64,000 nucleotides of DNA from Agromyces cerinus (GTDB taxonomy: Bacteria > Actinomycetota > Actinomycetes > Actinomycetales > Microbacteriaceae): positions 1,178,001 through 1,242,000 of the forward strand of contig NZ_JAFBCT010000001.1 in the NCBI RefSeq assembly GCF_016907835.1. Reading direction: 5' to 3'. This document shows, piece by piece, positions 10,903 to 20,193 of this stretch (the first letter of the stretch is position 1; each line of letters opens with the position of its first letter). Under the pieces are notes generated by a model. The model searched no databases. It was not told where the DNA came from and saw nothing but the letters and a program-made list of their open reading frames with translations. The position numbers were made by a program, and so were the translations under genes.

Positions 10903-13041
10903 CTACGCGCCCACACCCGTGATGGTCGGGTGGTGGAATGTGTCGCCGAAGACGCGCTCGGACGCGCCGACCCGGTCGAGGTACGGCGTCAGGCCGCCCA
11001 TCTGGAACGGGAAGCCGGCACCGAGCACCATGCAGAGGTCGATGTCCTCAGCAGCTGCGACGACATCGCCGTCGAGCATGAGGTGCACCTCGCGGGCCAG
11101 GCCGTCCTGCAGGGCGACGAGGATCTCGTCGGCCGAGCGGGGGTTCTTGCCACCGGCGACGATCTTCAGGGCACCCTTGTCGAAGCCCTTGACCTTGCCC
11201 TTGTCGTCCTTGTCGAGCAGCTTGCCGTAGTCGGCGAGCTTGTGCAGGTTCTCGCTGCGGTAGAACCGGTCGGGGAACGCCGCGTGGTGGGTGTCGAGCA
11301 CGTGCGCCCCGACCTTCAGGCCCACGAGATCGAGCAGCACCGAAGGCGCCATGGGCAGGCCGAGCGGGGCGATCGCCTCGTCGACGGTCTGGAACGAGGT
11401 GCCCTCGTCGACGGCCCGCATCGCCTCGCCGAGCAGCACGGCCAGCAGCCGGTTGACGACGAAGCCGGGGGTGTCGGCCGTGATGACGGCGTTCTTGCGC
11501 AGGTTCTTCGCGGTGACCATGGCGGTCGACAGCGTCGCCTCATCGGTGTGGGGCGTCTTCACGACCTCGATCAGCGGCATGACCGCGACCGGGGTGAAGA
11601 AGTGGAAGCCCACCAGGCGCTCGGGGTGCGCGAGCTTCGCGCCGATCTGCTCGACCGACAGCGACGAGGTGTTCGTGGCGAGCACGGCCTCGGGCGAGAT
11701 GAACTGCTCGATCTCGGCGAAGACGTTCTGCTTAGTCTCGAGCTCTTCGAAGACGGCCTCGATGACCCAGTCGCAGTCGGCGAAGTCGGCCTTATTGGTG
11801 GTGCCCGTCACGAGCGCCTTCAGACGGTTGGCCTCATCGGGGGAGATGCGGCCCTTCTCGAGGAGCTTGTCGATCTCTTCGCCGATGTAGGCGACGCCCT
11901 TGTCGACGCGTGCCTGGTCGATGTCGGTGATGACCACCGGCACCCGCAGGCGGCGCACGAACAGCAGGGCGAGCTGGCTCGCCATGTAGCCGGCTCCGAG
12001 CACGCCGACCTTGGTGACCTTCTTCGCGATCGCCTTGTCGGGCGCACCGGCGGGGCGCTTCGCGCGCTTCTGCACGAGGTTGAAGGCGTAGATCGAGGCC
12101 TGCAGTTGGTCGCCGACGATGAGCTCGGAGAGCACCTCGTCTTCGCGTTCGAAGCCCTCGGCCTTGGTGCCGCTCTTGGCGGCCTTCATGAGCTCGAGCG
12201 CCGCGTACGGCGACTTCGGCACCGATCCGATGCGGCTCTTCAGCATCTTCGTGGCGATCGCGATCGCGGCGTCCCATTTCACGAGGCGCTCGACCTTGCC
12301 GGGCTCGTTCGGGCGCTTCACCTTGATGCGGCCCGAGACGACGCCGTCGGCCCACTTGATCGAGTCCTCGAGGAACGCGACCGAGTCGAACTTCGCGTCG
12401 GCGATGCCGAGCTCCATCACGTCGTCGGCCTTCATCGTGCGGTTCTGCTTCAGCGGGTTCTCGATGACGACCTTGAGGGCGTTCTCGATGCCGATGAGGT
12501 TCGGCAGCAGGTACGCGCCGCCCCAACCGGGGATGAGGCCGAGGAAGACCTCGGGCAGGGCGACGGCGGGCACCGAGGCATCCACCGTGCGGTAGTCGGC
12601 GTTCAGCGCGATCTCGAGGCCGCCGCCGAGGGCGAGGCCGTTGATGAACACGAACGACGGCACGCCGAGCTCGGAGGCCTTGCCGAGCGCGAAGTGGCCG
12701 AGCTGGCCCATCTTGCGGGCGGTGTCGCGGTCGGGGATCTCGGCGACCTTCGACAGGTCGGCGCCCGCGGCGAGGATGAACGGCTTGCCCGTGATCGCGA
12801 CGGCGTGGATCTCGCCTGCTGCAGCGCGCGACTTCAGCTCGTCGAGGGTCTTCGCGTACTCGAGCAGCGACACCGGACCGAGGGTGTTCGGGCGGGTGTG
12901 GTCGCGGCCGTTGTCGAGCGTGACGAGGGCGAGCGTCTTGCCGCCCGAGATCGGCACGTCGCGCACGAAGGAGTGCGTGACGACCTCGTCGTCGGAGAGG
13001 GCGGCGAGCGAGTCGAAGTCGATCTTCGTGTAGTCGGTCAT
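10903..13041 (-). CDS. fadB: Trifunctional-type 3-hydroxyacyl-CoA dehydrogenase / enoyl-CoA hydratase
   Basis: A 712-residue beta-oxidation alpha subunit. The N-terminal crotonase domain carries INGLALGGGLEIALN at about residues 130-145 and PEVFLGLIPGWGG at about 165-178, with the Glu residues used in hydration. The central NAD-binding domain starts with VGVLGAGYMASQLALL near residue 350, and the dehydrogenase part contains HFFTPVAVMPLIEVV. The first residues (MTDYTKIDFDSL) are specific to actinobacterial homologues. Its ATG overlaps the TGA of the upstream thiolase by one base, so the two are translationally coupled as an FadA-FadB pair degrading fatty acyl-CoA to acetyl-CoA. A terminator follows. 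Confidence 0.93.
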   Translation of the reverse strand: MTDYTKIDFDSLAALSDDEVVTHSFVRDVPISGGKTLALVTLDNGRDHTRPNTLGPVSLLEYAKTLDELKSRAAAGEIHAVAITGKPFILAAGADLSKVAEIPDRDTARKMGQLGHFALGKASELGVPSFVFINGLALGGGLEIALNADYRTVDASVPAVALPEVFLGLIPGWGGAYLLPNLIGIENALKVVIENPLKQNRTMKADDVMELGIADAKFDSVAFLEDSIKWADGVVSGRIKVKRPNEPGKVERLVKWDAAIAIATKMLKSRIGSVPKSPYAALELMKAAKSGTKAEGFEREDEVLSELIVGDQLQASIYAFNLVQKRAKRPAGAPDKAIAKKVTKVGVLGAGYMASQLALLFVRRLRVPVVITDIDQARVDKGVAYIGEEIDKLLEKGRISPDEANRLKALVTGTTNKADFADCDWVIEAVFEELETKQNVFAEIEQFISPEAVLATNTSSLSVEQIGAKLAHPERLVGFHFFTPVAVMPLIEVVKTPHTDEATLSTAMVTAKNLRKNAVITADTPGFVVNRLLAVLLGEAMRAVDEGTSFQTVDEAIAPLGLPMAPSVLLDLVGLKVGAHVLDTHHAAFPDRFYRSENLHKLADYGKLLDKDDKGKVKGFDKGALKIVAGGKNPRSADEILVALQDGLAREVHLMLDGDVVAAAEDIDLCMVLGAGFPFQMGGLTPYLDRVGASERVFGDTFHHPTITGVGA

Positions 13042-14246
13042 CAGGCCTTCTTCGCCTTCTTGTCGTAGTTCGGGTTCTCCCAGACCATGGTCCCGCCCTG
13101 GCCGAGGCCGACGCACATGCTGGTGATGCCGTAGCGCACGTCGGGCCGCTCGGTGAACTGGCTCGCGAGCTGGTTCATGAGACGCACGCCCGAGGAGGCG
13201 AGGGGGTGGCCGACCGCGATCGCGCCGCCCCACGGGTTGACACGGGGGTCTTCGTCGGCGATGCCGTAGTGGTCCATGAACGAGAGCACCTGCACGGCGA
13301 ACGCCTCGTTCATCTCGAAGATGCCGATGTCCTCGATCGAGAGGCCCGCCTTGCGGAGGGCCTTCTCGGTGGCGGGGATCGGGCCGATGCCCATGATCTC
13401 GGGGTCGACGCCCGCGAAGGCGTAGCTGACGAGCTTCATCTTCGGCGACAGGCCGAACTCCTTCGCGGCAGCGCCGGAGGCGAGGATCGCGGCGGTCGCG
13501 CCGTCGTTCAGGCCCGAGGCGTTGCCGGCCGTGATGCGGCCGTGCGGGCGGAACGGCGTCTTCAGGGCGGCGAGGCCCTCGAGCGTCGTCTCGGGGCGCA
13601 TGACCTCGTCGCGCGTGGCGAGGCCCCAGCCCTGCTCGGTGCGGATCGCGACGGGCACGAGGTCCTGCTGGATCTTGCCCGCGGCGTAGGCCGCTGCGGT
13701 CTTCTGCTGGCTCGCGAGGGCGAAGCGGTCGCTGCGCTCCTTCGTGAGCTGCGGGAACCGGTCGTGGATGCGCTCGGCGGTCGCGCCCATCACGAGGGCG
13801 TCTTCGCCGACGAGGCGCTCGCTGAGGAATCGCGGGTTGGGGTCGACGCCGGAACCCATGGGGTGGTGTCCCATGTGCTCGACGCCGCCGGCGATGGCGA
13901 TGTCGTACATGCCGAAGCCGATCGAGCCCGACATCATCGCGGCGGCCGTCATGGCGCCAGCGCACATGCGGTCGATCGAGAAGCCGGGAACGGTCTTCGG
14001 GAGTCCGGCGAGGATCGCGGCCGTGCGGCCGAGGGTGAGACCCTGGTCGCCGGTCTGGGTCGTCGCGGCGATGGCGACGTCGTCGATGCGGTCCTTCGGG
14101 ATGTTCGGGTTGCGCTCGAGGAGTCCGACGATCGCCTTCACGACGAGGTCATCGGCCCGGGTGTTCCAGTACATGCCCTTGTCGCCGGCCTTGCCGAACG
14201 GGGTGCGGACCCCGTCGACGAATACGACTTCAGCTTGATCAGCCAC
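13041..14246 (-). CDS. fadA: Acetyl-CoA C-acyltransferase (thiolase)
   Basis: A 401-residue thiolase that cleaves 3-ketoacyl-CoA with CoA, the last beta-oxidation step. The acyl-accepting cysteine is in DRMCAGAMTAA near residue 90, the catalytic histidine in GGAIAVGHPLASSG and the second cysteine in SMCVGLGQGG near the C-terminus. Start is set at the GTG at 14246 (MADQAEVVFVDG), where family similarity begins; the GTG four codons upstream at 14258 is possible. It is the first gene of the fadA-fadB pair. No upstream operator could be recognised in the 60 bp before the RNase D gene. Confidence 0.93.
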   Translation of the reverse strand: MADQAEVVFVDGVRTPFGKAGDKGMYWNTRADDLVVKAIVGLLERNPNIPKDRIDDVAIAATTQTGDQGLTLGRTAAILAGLPKTVPGFSIDRMCAGAMTAAAMMSGSIGFGMYDIAIAGGVEHMGHHPMGSGVDPNPRFLSERLVGEDALVMGATAERIHDRFPQLTKERSDRFALASQQKTAAAYAAGKIQQDLVPVAIRTEQGWGLATRDEVMRPETTLEGLAALKTPFRPHGRITAGNASGLNDGATAAILASGAAAKEFGLSPKMKLVSYAFAGVDPEIMGIGPIPATEKALRKAGLSIEDIGIFEMNEAFAVQVLSFMDHYGIADEDPRVNPWGGAIAVGHPLASSGVRLMNQLASQFTERPDVRYGITSMCVGLGQGGTMVWENPNYDKKAKKA

Positions 14247-14322
14247 GCTGCAGCTCACTTTCGGTCAGGATGCTTCGATCCTACGAACGCCGCTGCGGAG
14301 GCGCTGAATCGCTTGACGGAAT

Positions 14323-15519
14323 CTACGAAGCGTCGGAGGTGGCGTCTTCGACGGATTGTGCCGCCTCGACAAATGCAGCGGCGATTCTCTGTGAGGTTGC
14401 GGCAACCTGCCACTCGCGTGCACCGAGTGCCCGAAGCGCTTCGCCGATGGCCTCCGCCGTCGGTTCCGCGGGCGGCGTCCAGGCCACCCGGCGCAGGTGA
14501 TCGGGCGTGAGCAGGTTCTCGACGGGCATGTTCATCTGCTCGGCGGCCTCGGACACGGCGGCCTTCGCGAGCCTGAGGCGCGCGTCCGCTTCGGGATGCC
14601 GTGCGGCCCAGGCGCGCGGCGGGGGAGGAGCGTCGCTCGGCACCCGCACCTGCGGCAGGTCGGTCGTCGCGAGCCCGCGCTCCACGGCCCCCCACCAGCG
14701 GTCGAGCTCGGTGCGGCTCGCACGGCCGTTGAACTCCCGGAGGTCGGCGAGGGCGCGCCGGGTCGACGGCAGCGTTCGGGCGACGGCGAGGAGCGAGGCA
14801 TCCGGAACCAGGCGACCGGGCGCCACGTCGAGCTCGGTCGCGAGCGCGTCACGTGAAAGCCAGAGTTCACGGGCCACCGCGAGGTTGCGGGGGCTGCGCA
14901 TGGCATGGATGCCCGAGAGGCGGCGCCACGGTTCGGCAGCGGGCGGCTTCGCGGCGCGATGCAGCACGGCGTCGAACTCCTCCGCCGCGAGCTCCGCCTT
15001 GTCGTCCTCCTCGAGGCGTGCGCCGATTCGTTCGCGCACGTCGACGAGCAGCTCGACGTCGAGTGCCGCGTACTTCAGCCACGACTGCGGCAGCGGTCGC
15101 GTCGACCAGTCGGAGGCCGAGTGCTCCTTCGCGAGCTTGATGTCGAGCAGTTCCTCGACGACCGAAGCCAGGCCGACCCGTGGCATGCCGAGGAGCCGTG
15201 CCGCGAGCTCGGTGTCGAAGATGCGCTCGGGGTCGAGGCCGACCTCGCGGAGGCACGCCAGGTCTTGACTCGCCGCGTGCAGCACCCACTCCTCGGAGCG
15301 GATGGCGTCCTGCAGGGCAGAGAAGTCGGGGATCTGCGGCGGATCGAAGAGGAACGTGCCCGAGCCGCGCCGGAACATCTGGATCAGATAGGCCCGCTGC
15401 GAGTAGCGGAATCCGCTCGCCCGTTCGGCGTCGACTGCGATCGGACCCTCGCCGTCGAGGAGCCGCCTCACCGCCTCGTCGTAGGCGGCGGGGGTCTCGA
15501 TCACCTGGAATTCATCCAC
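14323..15519 (-). CDS. rnd: Ribonuclease D (DEDDy exonuclease with HRDC domain)
   Basis: A 398-residue 3'-5' exoribonuclease for structured RNA and tRNA 3' ends. The three exonuclease motifs are present: AVDAERA (Exo I, DxE, about residue 30), HAASQDLACL (Exo II, about 80) and YAALDVELLVDV (Exo III, about 150, with the Tyr of the DEDDy subfamily). A helical HRDC nucleic-acid-binding region follows (about residues 205-290), then an actinobacteria-specific C-terminal helical part. The start codon is a GTG preceded by GGAGG. It overlaps the upstream DUF3000 gene by eight bases, which indicates coupled expression. Confidence 0.92.
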   Translation of the reverse strand: MDEFQVIETPAAYDEAVRRLLDGEGPIAVDAERASGFRYSQRAYLIQMFRRGSGTFLFDPPQIPDFSALQDAIRSEEWVLHAASQDLACLREVGLDPERIFDTELAARLLGMPRVGLASVVEELLDIKLAKEHSASDWSTRPLPQSWLKYAALDVELLVDVRERIGARLEEDDKAELAAEEFDAVLHRAAKPPAAEPWRRLSGIHAMRSPRNLAVARELWLSRDALATELDVAPGRLVPDASLLAVARTLPSTRRALADLREFNGRASRTELDRWWGAVERGLATTDLPQVRVPSDAPPPPRAWAARHPEADARLRLAKAAVSEAAEQMNMPVENLLTPDHLRRVAWTPPAEPTAEAIGEALRALGAREWQVAATSQRIAAAFVEAAQSVEDATSDAS

Positions 15520-16099
15520 GGTTCGTCCTCCGACGGGGCAGGGGAGTCACCCCTTCTGATCGGGGCGGCAGCCCTGCGAGCATGCACAACAATTCAGCCC
15601 AGCCTTCCACATGCGGGCCGATCGCCGAGTCGAGCGGGGTCCACGAGGCACGCAGTTCGATCTGCGCACCGTCGCCCTGCCTGGCCAGTTCGCCGAATCC
15701 GGTGGAGAGGATCTTCGTCGCGGTGCCCGATGCGGCGATGTACCGGGCGCCCCTCGCGTCGAGGGCGTCGACGAGCCACGACCAGGCGACGTCGGCGAGG
15801 AACGGGTCGAGGCCGATGTCGGTCTCGAGGGGCGCCTGAGCGAAGCAGACGACGCGGAACCGACCGCCCCATGCCTCGGGCTCGCTCTCGTCGTACAGCA
15901 GCACGAACCGCCCGGTTCCGAGCTCGGAGTCGTCATGCCGGCTCGGGCTGACATCGGCCGAGAGGGCGACGGCGTTCGGCGCCAACGAGCCCGGAGCCGG
16001 AATCTCCGAGATGCGCAGCTCAGTTCTGGGAGAGGCGGCCCTGAGCGACGCGAGGGCGGCCTCGAACTCGGGTGGAAGCGGAGGCGCTGAGTCGGGCAC
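15512..16099 (-). CDS. DUF3000 domain protein
   Basis: A 195-residue soluble protein of the actinobacterial DUF3000 family (segments RISEIPAPGSLAPNAVALSAD and DVAWSWLVDALD). Its function is unknown, but it is typically encoded directly upstream of ribonuclease D, as here with an eight-base overlap. TAGTCT at 16106-16111 lies exactly six bases before the GTG start and no Shine-Dalgarno is present, so the transcript is probably leaderless. It is divergent from the alpha/beta hydrolase gene across 85 bp. Confidence 0.85.
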   Translation of the reverse strand: MPDSAPPLPPEFEAALASLRAASPRTELRISEIPAPGSLAPNAVALSADVSPSRHDDSELGTGRFVLLYDESEPEAWGGRFRVVCFAQAPLETDIGLDPFLADVAWSWLVDALDARGARYIAASGTATKILSTGFGELARQGDGAQIELRASWTPLDSAIGPHVEGWAELLCMLAGLPPRSEGVTPLPRRRTNRG

Positions 16100-16184
16100 G
16101 AGTGCAGACTAGAGTCTCGGATACTGGGGACGTCGGCGGCACGCCGCGCCACCGGCACACGGTGACTGCTTCGGGAGGAAACGG

Positions 16185-17399
16185 ATGCGACGAAAGCGCG
16201 GTGCAGGTGCCACGATGGCGATCGCGGCAGGTGCCGTCGGGCTCATCGCCGTGACGATCGGCGCGGCGACCGCGGCCACTGCGGTGTTCTTCGCCCGCAA
16301 AGTGGTGACCCCGCCCGAGAAGCGCGAAGAAGACGTGCGCATCACGAGTGTCGATCTCGCCGCGGGCGAGATCACGCTGGTCGGCTCCGAGGAGACGCGC
16401 ATGCGCGGCCGTTACGGGCTCTGGTTCGACCGCGACGCGGGTCACGCCAGGCTCGGCGACGTCGTCGACGACGGCGGGCGCGGGGTGCGGCGCAGCATCG
16501 AGTCCGTCGACTTCGGCCGCCTGGACCGGGCGACGCGCGGCCGCATCAACGGCTGGTACCACCTCGGCCCCTGGGAGCTCGAGCTGCCGTACGACAACGT
16601 CGTCATCGAGACCGAGCTCGGCCCGGCGCCCGCATGGGTCATCAGGTCGGCGGATGACTCGGCGCGCTGGGTCATCCAGGTCCACGGTCGTGGCGCGAAG
16701 CGACCCGAGGCACTGCGCGCCGTGCCGCCCGCGTACGACGCGGGCTGGAACTCGCTGCTGATCTCGTATCGCAATGACGGCGATGCTCCCGAGAGCGAAG
16801 ACCGCAGGTACGGCCTCGGCGGCACCGAGTGGGCAGACGTGGTCGCCGCGACCCGGTTCGCCGTCGAGCACGGCGCCGAGGAGATCGTGCTCATGGGCTG
16901 GTCGATGGGCGGCGCGATCTCGCTGCAGGCGGTGTTGCGCTCGGCAGAGGTGCGCGAGCGACTCGTCGGCGTGATGCTCGATTCGCCGGCCATCGACTGG
17001 GCCGACATCCTCCGCTTCCAAGGGCAGCTGTACAACATGCCGCCCGAGCTCGGCGACCTCGTGGTGCGAGTGCTCGGTGGACCGCTCGGCAGTGGTCTCA
17101 CCGGCATCGGCGCGCCGATCGACGTTGTGGAACTCGATCCGATCGCCCGGGCCGACGAGTTCGACGTGCCGATGCTGCTCATGCACAGCGTCGACGACGG
17201 ATTTGTGCCGATCGACGGGTCGCGCCGCTTCGCCGCCGCCCGACCCGACCTCATCGAGTTCGAGGTCTTCGAGGGTGCCCGGCACACGAAGCTCTGGAAC
17301 GCGGAGCCCGAGCGGTGGACGGGACTCGTGCGCTCGTGGCTCGAACGCCGCACCGAGAGCGCAGCCCTCATGGGCGACGAGGCCCAGATCGCGGGGTGA
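16185..17399 (+). CDS. Membrane-anchored or secreted alpha/beta hydrolase
   Basis: A 404-residue protein with an N-terminal signal anchor (basic MRRKRGAG followed by about 25 hydrophobic residues to position 38). After an all-beta-looking region of about 100 residues comes an alpha/beta-hydrolase domain: nucleophile elbow GWSMGG around residue 240, likely acid in HSVDDGFVP, likely histidine in GARHTKLW. This resembles serine aminopeptidase S33 / dienelactone-hydrolase-like actinobacterial proteins of unknown substrate. GGAGGAAAC lies upstream of the ATG. It is a single gene, convergent with sufE with 18 bases between the stop codons. Confidence 0.85.
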   Translation: MRRKRGAGATMAIAAGAVGLIAVTIGAATAATAVFFARKVVTPPEKREEDVRITSVDLAAGEITLVGSEETRMRGRYGLWFDRDAGHARLGDVVDDGGRGVRRSIESVDFGRLDRATRGRINGWYHLGPWELELPYDNVVIETELGPAPAWVIRSADDSARWVIQVHGRGAKRPEALRAVPPAYDAGWNSLLISYRNDGDAPESEDRRYGLGGTEWADVVAATRFAVEHGAEEIVLMGWSMGGAISLQAVLRSAEVRERLVGVMLDSPAIDWADILRFQGQLYNMPPELGDLVVRVLGGPLGSGLTGIGAPIDVVELDPIARADEFDVPMLLMHSVDDGFVPIDGSRRFAAARPDLIEFEVFEGARHTKLWNAEPERWTGLVRSWLERRTESAALMGDEAQIAG

Positions 17400-17417
17400 C
17401 CGCTGCTGCCGCGAAGC

Positions 17418-17855
17418 CTACGCGGCGACGCGCTCGCGCACCTGGCGCTTGATGCGGCCGAGCATGCCGGTCATGCCGCGCACCCGGAGCGGGGAGACCG
17501 CCTCACCGAGTCCGAGCGACTGCGGGTAGTCGGCGGGCACGTCGAGCACCTCGTCGGGGGTCAGCCCGTCGAGACCCTGCACGAGGATCGAGGCGAAGCC
17601 GCGAGTCGTCGGGGACTCGGCCGGCGCGGTCGCGAACAGGTGCACTCGCCCGCCTTCGACCTCGACGAAGATGAAGACCGGCGACTGGCACTCCTCGACC
17701 CGTTCGAACAGGTCGGGGTGGTCGGCGTAGCGCTCGGGCAGCTCGGGCAGTTCGTTCGAGAACTCGAGCAGCAGTTGCAGGCGGTCGCGCACGCCGAGGG
17801 CGAGGAAGTCGTCGCGGGTCTCGGCGAGTCGTGCGGGCAGGGTCGTCGCGTTCAT
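17418..17855 (-). CDS. sufE: SufE-family cysteine desulfurase sulfur acceptor
   Basis: A 145-residue SufE protein. SufE takes persulfide sulfur from a cysteine desulfurase (SufS) and passes it to the Fe-S assembly scaffold. The acceptor cysteine is in the loop EECQSPVFIFVEV near residue 45; the helical C-terminal part (MTGMLGRIKRQVRERV) is complete. The ATG at 17855 is preferred; one six codons upstream (17873) is possible. The gene lies directly downstream of a rhodanese on the same strand, the same sseA-sufE pairing as in mycobacteria, so both probably act in sulfur transfer. Confidence 0.9.
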   Translation of the reverse strand: MNATTLPARLAETRDDFLALGVRDRLQLLLEFSNELPELPERYADHPDLFERVEECQSPVFIFVEVEGGRVHLFATAPAESPTTRGFASILVQGLDGLTPDEVLDVPADYPQSLGLGEAVSPLRVRGMTGMLGRIKRQVRERVAA

Positions 17856-17902
17856 CGGGATCCATTCTCCCATGTCGCGCAGCGCCCCCGCCCGTCGCGG
17901 CG

Positions 17903-18802
17903 TCAGCGGGTCGGGGCCTCGCCGCGCGCGTCGCCCGTGACGATCGGCACGCGCACCGCGCTGCCCCACTCGGTCCATGAACCGTCGTAGTTGCGCACCT
18001 TCTCGAAGCCGAGCAGGTGGTTCAGCACGAACCAGGTGTGGCTCGAACGCTCGCCGATGCGGCAGTAGGCGATGATGTCGTCGCCGTCGGCGAGGCCGAC
18101 CTCGTCGCGGTAGATCGCGTCGAGTTCGGCGCGCGACTTGAAGGTGCCGTCGGCGGCCGCGGCGCGAGCCCAGGGCACGGATGCCGCGGTCGGGATGTGG
18201 CCCGCACGCAGGGCGCCCTCTTCGGGGTAGGCGGGTGCGGTCGTGCGCTCACCGGTGTACTCCTCGGGGGAGCGCACGTCGACGAGCGGGTTGCCGAAGT
18301 GCGCGAGCACGTCGTCCTTATAGGCGCGCACGACGCGGTCGTCGCGCTCGACGAGGGGGTACTCGACCGGCGTCACCTCGGGGGCGGCCGTCGTGAGCTC
18401 GCGGCCCTCGGCGATCCAGAGGTCGCGGCCGCCGTCGAGCAGGCGCACATCCTCGTGGCCGAACAGCGTGAAGACCCAGAGCGCGTACGCGGCCCACCAG
18501 TTGTTCTTGTCGCCGTAGATCACGACGGTGGTGTCGCGGGCGATGCCCTTCGAGCTGGCGAGTGCGGCGAACTGCTCGCCGTTCACGTAGTCGCGCACGA
18601 CGGGGTCGTTGAGGTCGAGGTGCCAGTCGATCTTGACGGCGCCGGGGATGTGCCCGGTCTCGTAGAGCAGCACGTCCTCGTCGGATTCGACGACGACCAG
18701 CCCCGGTTCACCGAGGTGCTCGGCGAGCCATTCGGTGGTGACGAGACGCTCGGGGTGCGCGTACTCGGCGAGCTTCTCAGCGGCGTCGAACTCGGCGGAC
18801 AT
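17903..18802 (-). CDS. sseA: Thiosulfate/3-mercaptopyruvate sulfurtransferase (two rhodanese domains)
   Basis: A 299-residue tandem rhodanese. The N-terminal inactive domain spans about residues 20-145 and the C-terminal catalytic domain about 165-290, with active-site Cys in [11 protein letters not shown] (CRxGxRS type, as in mycobacterial SseA and CysA2-like enzymes). Such enzymes transfer sulfane sulfur from thiosulfate or mercaptopyruvate to a thiophile. The start is well supported by AGGAGG seven bases before the ATG. It precedes sufE by 47 bases on the same strand and is divergent from zapE. Confidence 0.92.
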   Translation of the reverse strand: MSAEFDAAEKLAEYAHPERLVTTEWLAEHLGEPGLVVVESDEDVLLYETGHIPGAVKIDWHLDLNDPVVRDYVNGEQFAALASSKGIARDTTVVIYGDKNNWWAAYALWVFTLFGHEDVRLLDGGRDLWIAEGRELTTAAPEVTPVEYPLVERDDRVVRAYKDDVLAHFGNPLVDVRSPEEYTGERTTAPAYPEEGALRAGHIPTAASVPWARAAAADGTFKSRAELDAIYRDEVGLADGDDIIAYCRIGERSSHTWFVLNHLLGFEKVRNYDGSWTEWGSAVRVPIVTGDARGEAPTR

Positions 18803-18954
18803 GGGGTACCTCCTGGGATCGCCTGGTCGGCGGGGTGTTCGAGGGGAGCGGACTAGGCTGATCACCTGTCCACCACGAATCTACGCGGCGCACGGGGCGA
18901 AGTCACAAGCCCTGTCATCCGATGCAACAGATGCACACCGGGAGCTCCTCCAGC

Positions 18955-20010
18955 ATGACCACGGCATCGAGCCAGCCACTCATCCGTCTCGTCGAGAGGA
19001 ACCCGTCGATCTCGGGTGCCGAGATCGCCGCGGAGCTCTCGCCGCCGCCGCAGTTCGAGCACGCGTCGTTCGAGTCGTACCGGCCCGATCCCGACTTCCC
19101 GTCGCAGCAGGCCGCACTCGACCGCCTGAAGGAGTTCGCCGGCGCATGGCGTGCGGCGCAGCGCCCGGGCGGGTTCTTCTCGCGCAAGCGCCCCGCGCGC
19201 ATCGAGCTGCCGGGTGTCTATCTCGACGGCGGGTTCGGCGTCGGCAAGACCCACCTGCTCGCCGCGCTCTGGCACGTGGCGCACGGCCCGAAGTACTTCG
19301 GCACGTTCATCGAGTACACGGCGCTCGTCGGCGCGCTCGGCTACCAGCCGGCGGTCGAGCTGCTGCGGGGTGCGAAGCTCGTCTGCATCGACGAGTTCGA
19401 GCTCGACGACCCGGGCGACACGATGCTCATGACGCGGTTCCTCGGCGAGCTCATGGCCGGCGGCACCCGCGTCGCGGCGACGTCGAACACGCCCCCGAAC
19501 GCGCTCGGCGAGGGCCGCTTCGCCGCCTCCGACTTCCTCCGCGAGATCCACGCCCTCTCGTCGAACTTCGAGACCCTCCGCATCGACGGCCTCGACTACC
19601 GCCGTCGAGACACCGAGGGGCACGCCGAATCGCTCGCGGGCGATGCCGATGTCGCACGCACGGCCGCGGCCCTCGCCGAGCGCGGGCACCGCATCTCGCT
19701 CGACGGATTCGACGACCTCGTCGCGCATCTGGCGACCGTGCACCCTTCGAAGTACGTGAAGCTCGTGGCCGGCCTCGAGTTCATCGCCCTCGAGGGAGTG
19801 CACGAGCTCACCGACCAGAACGCGGCGCTGCGTCTCGTCGCCTTCATCGACCGCGTCTACGACGCCGAGGTGCCGATCATCGCGAGCGGACTGCCGCTCG
19901 ACGAGGTCTTCGGCGGCGACATGATGTCGGGCGGCTACCGCAAGAAGTACCTCCGGGCGATGTCGCGCATGATCGCGCTCACCACCGGCGAATTGCCGCC
20001 GCACGACTGA
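18955..20010 (+). CDS. zapE: Cell division protein ZapE (AFG1-like ATPase)
   Basis: A 351-residue P-loop ATPase. E. coli ZapE interacts with FtsZ and is needed for division under stress; actinobacterial members are less well characterised. Walker A is GGFGVGKTHLL at about residue 90, Walker B LVCIDEFELDD at about 145, and the sensor segment TSNTPPNALGEGRF near 180. The C-terminus (GYRKKYLRAMSRM) is typical of the family. The ATG at 18955 has GGGAG upstream; an in-frame ATG 11 codons earlier is possible. TAGGCT at 18853-18858 is a candidate -10 for it. Confidence 0.92.
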   Translation: MTTASSQPLIRLVERNPSISGAEIAAELSPPPQFEHASFESYRPDPDFPSQQAALDRLKEFAGAWRAAQRPGGFFSRKRPARIELPGVYLDGGFGVGKTHLLAALWHVAHGPKYFGTFIEYTALVGALGYQPAVELLRGAKLVCIDEFELDDPGDTMLMTRFLGELMAGGTRVAATSNTPPNALGEGRFAASDFLREIHALSSNFETLRIDGLDYRRRDTEGHAESLAGDADVARTAAALAERGHRISLDGFDDLVAHLATVHPSKYVKLVAGLEFIALEGVHELTDQNAALRLVAFIDRVYDAEVPIIASGLPLDEVFGGDMMSGGYRKKYLRAMSRMIALTTGELPPHD

Positions 20011-20094
20011 ATCCGGCTCGTGTTCCCGTTCGCGGGCGATTCACATCGCTTGAGCGGCGCTCGGAAACGTGCTGTTTACCTGCGGGACCCGCAC

Positions 20095-20132
20095 GTAACA
20101 GACGCGAAACAGTAGGCGGTCCCGCTCGAAAC
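20095..20132 (+). promoter_or_regulatory. GlnR-type operator upstream of amtB
   Basis: The layout GTAAC-N6-GAAAC-N6-CGGTC-N6-GAAAC fits the actinobacterial GlnR box (a-site GTnAC, b-site GAAAC, two tandem a-b pairs with six-base spacers) in every spacing; only the second a-site is degenerate. It lies 15 bp upstream of the amtB -35, where GlnR activates ammonium transporter genes under nitrogen limitation. Assignment rests on the pattern alone. Confidence 0.75.
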
Positions 20133-20147
20133 GTCCTCTCGTGAAAC

Positions 20148-20176
20148 TTGGCGACACAGGTTCCCCCGCCTGTATT
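20148..20176 (+). promoter_or_regulatory. amtB promoter
   Basis: TTGGCG (20148-20153), a 17-bp spacer and TGTATT (20171-20176) form a sigma-70-like promoter. Transcription would start near 20183, giving a short leader with GAGAGG before the amtB ATG at 20194. Confidence 0.6.
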
Positions 20177-20193
20177 CCTGAGAGAGGTTCGAG

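Noticed and set aside
13042..13965. Upstream extension of the fadB frame into the thiolase gene
   Set aside because: The extension is Arg/His-rich shadow translation; the ATG at 13041, coupled to the thiolase stop, gives the family N-terminus.
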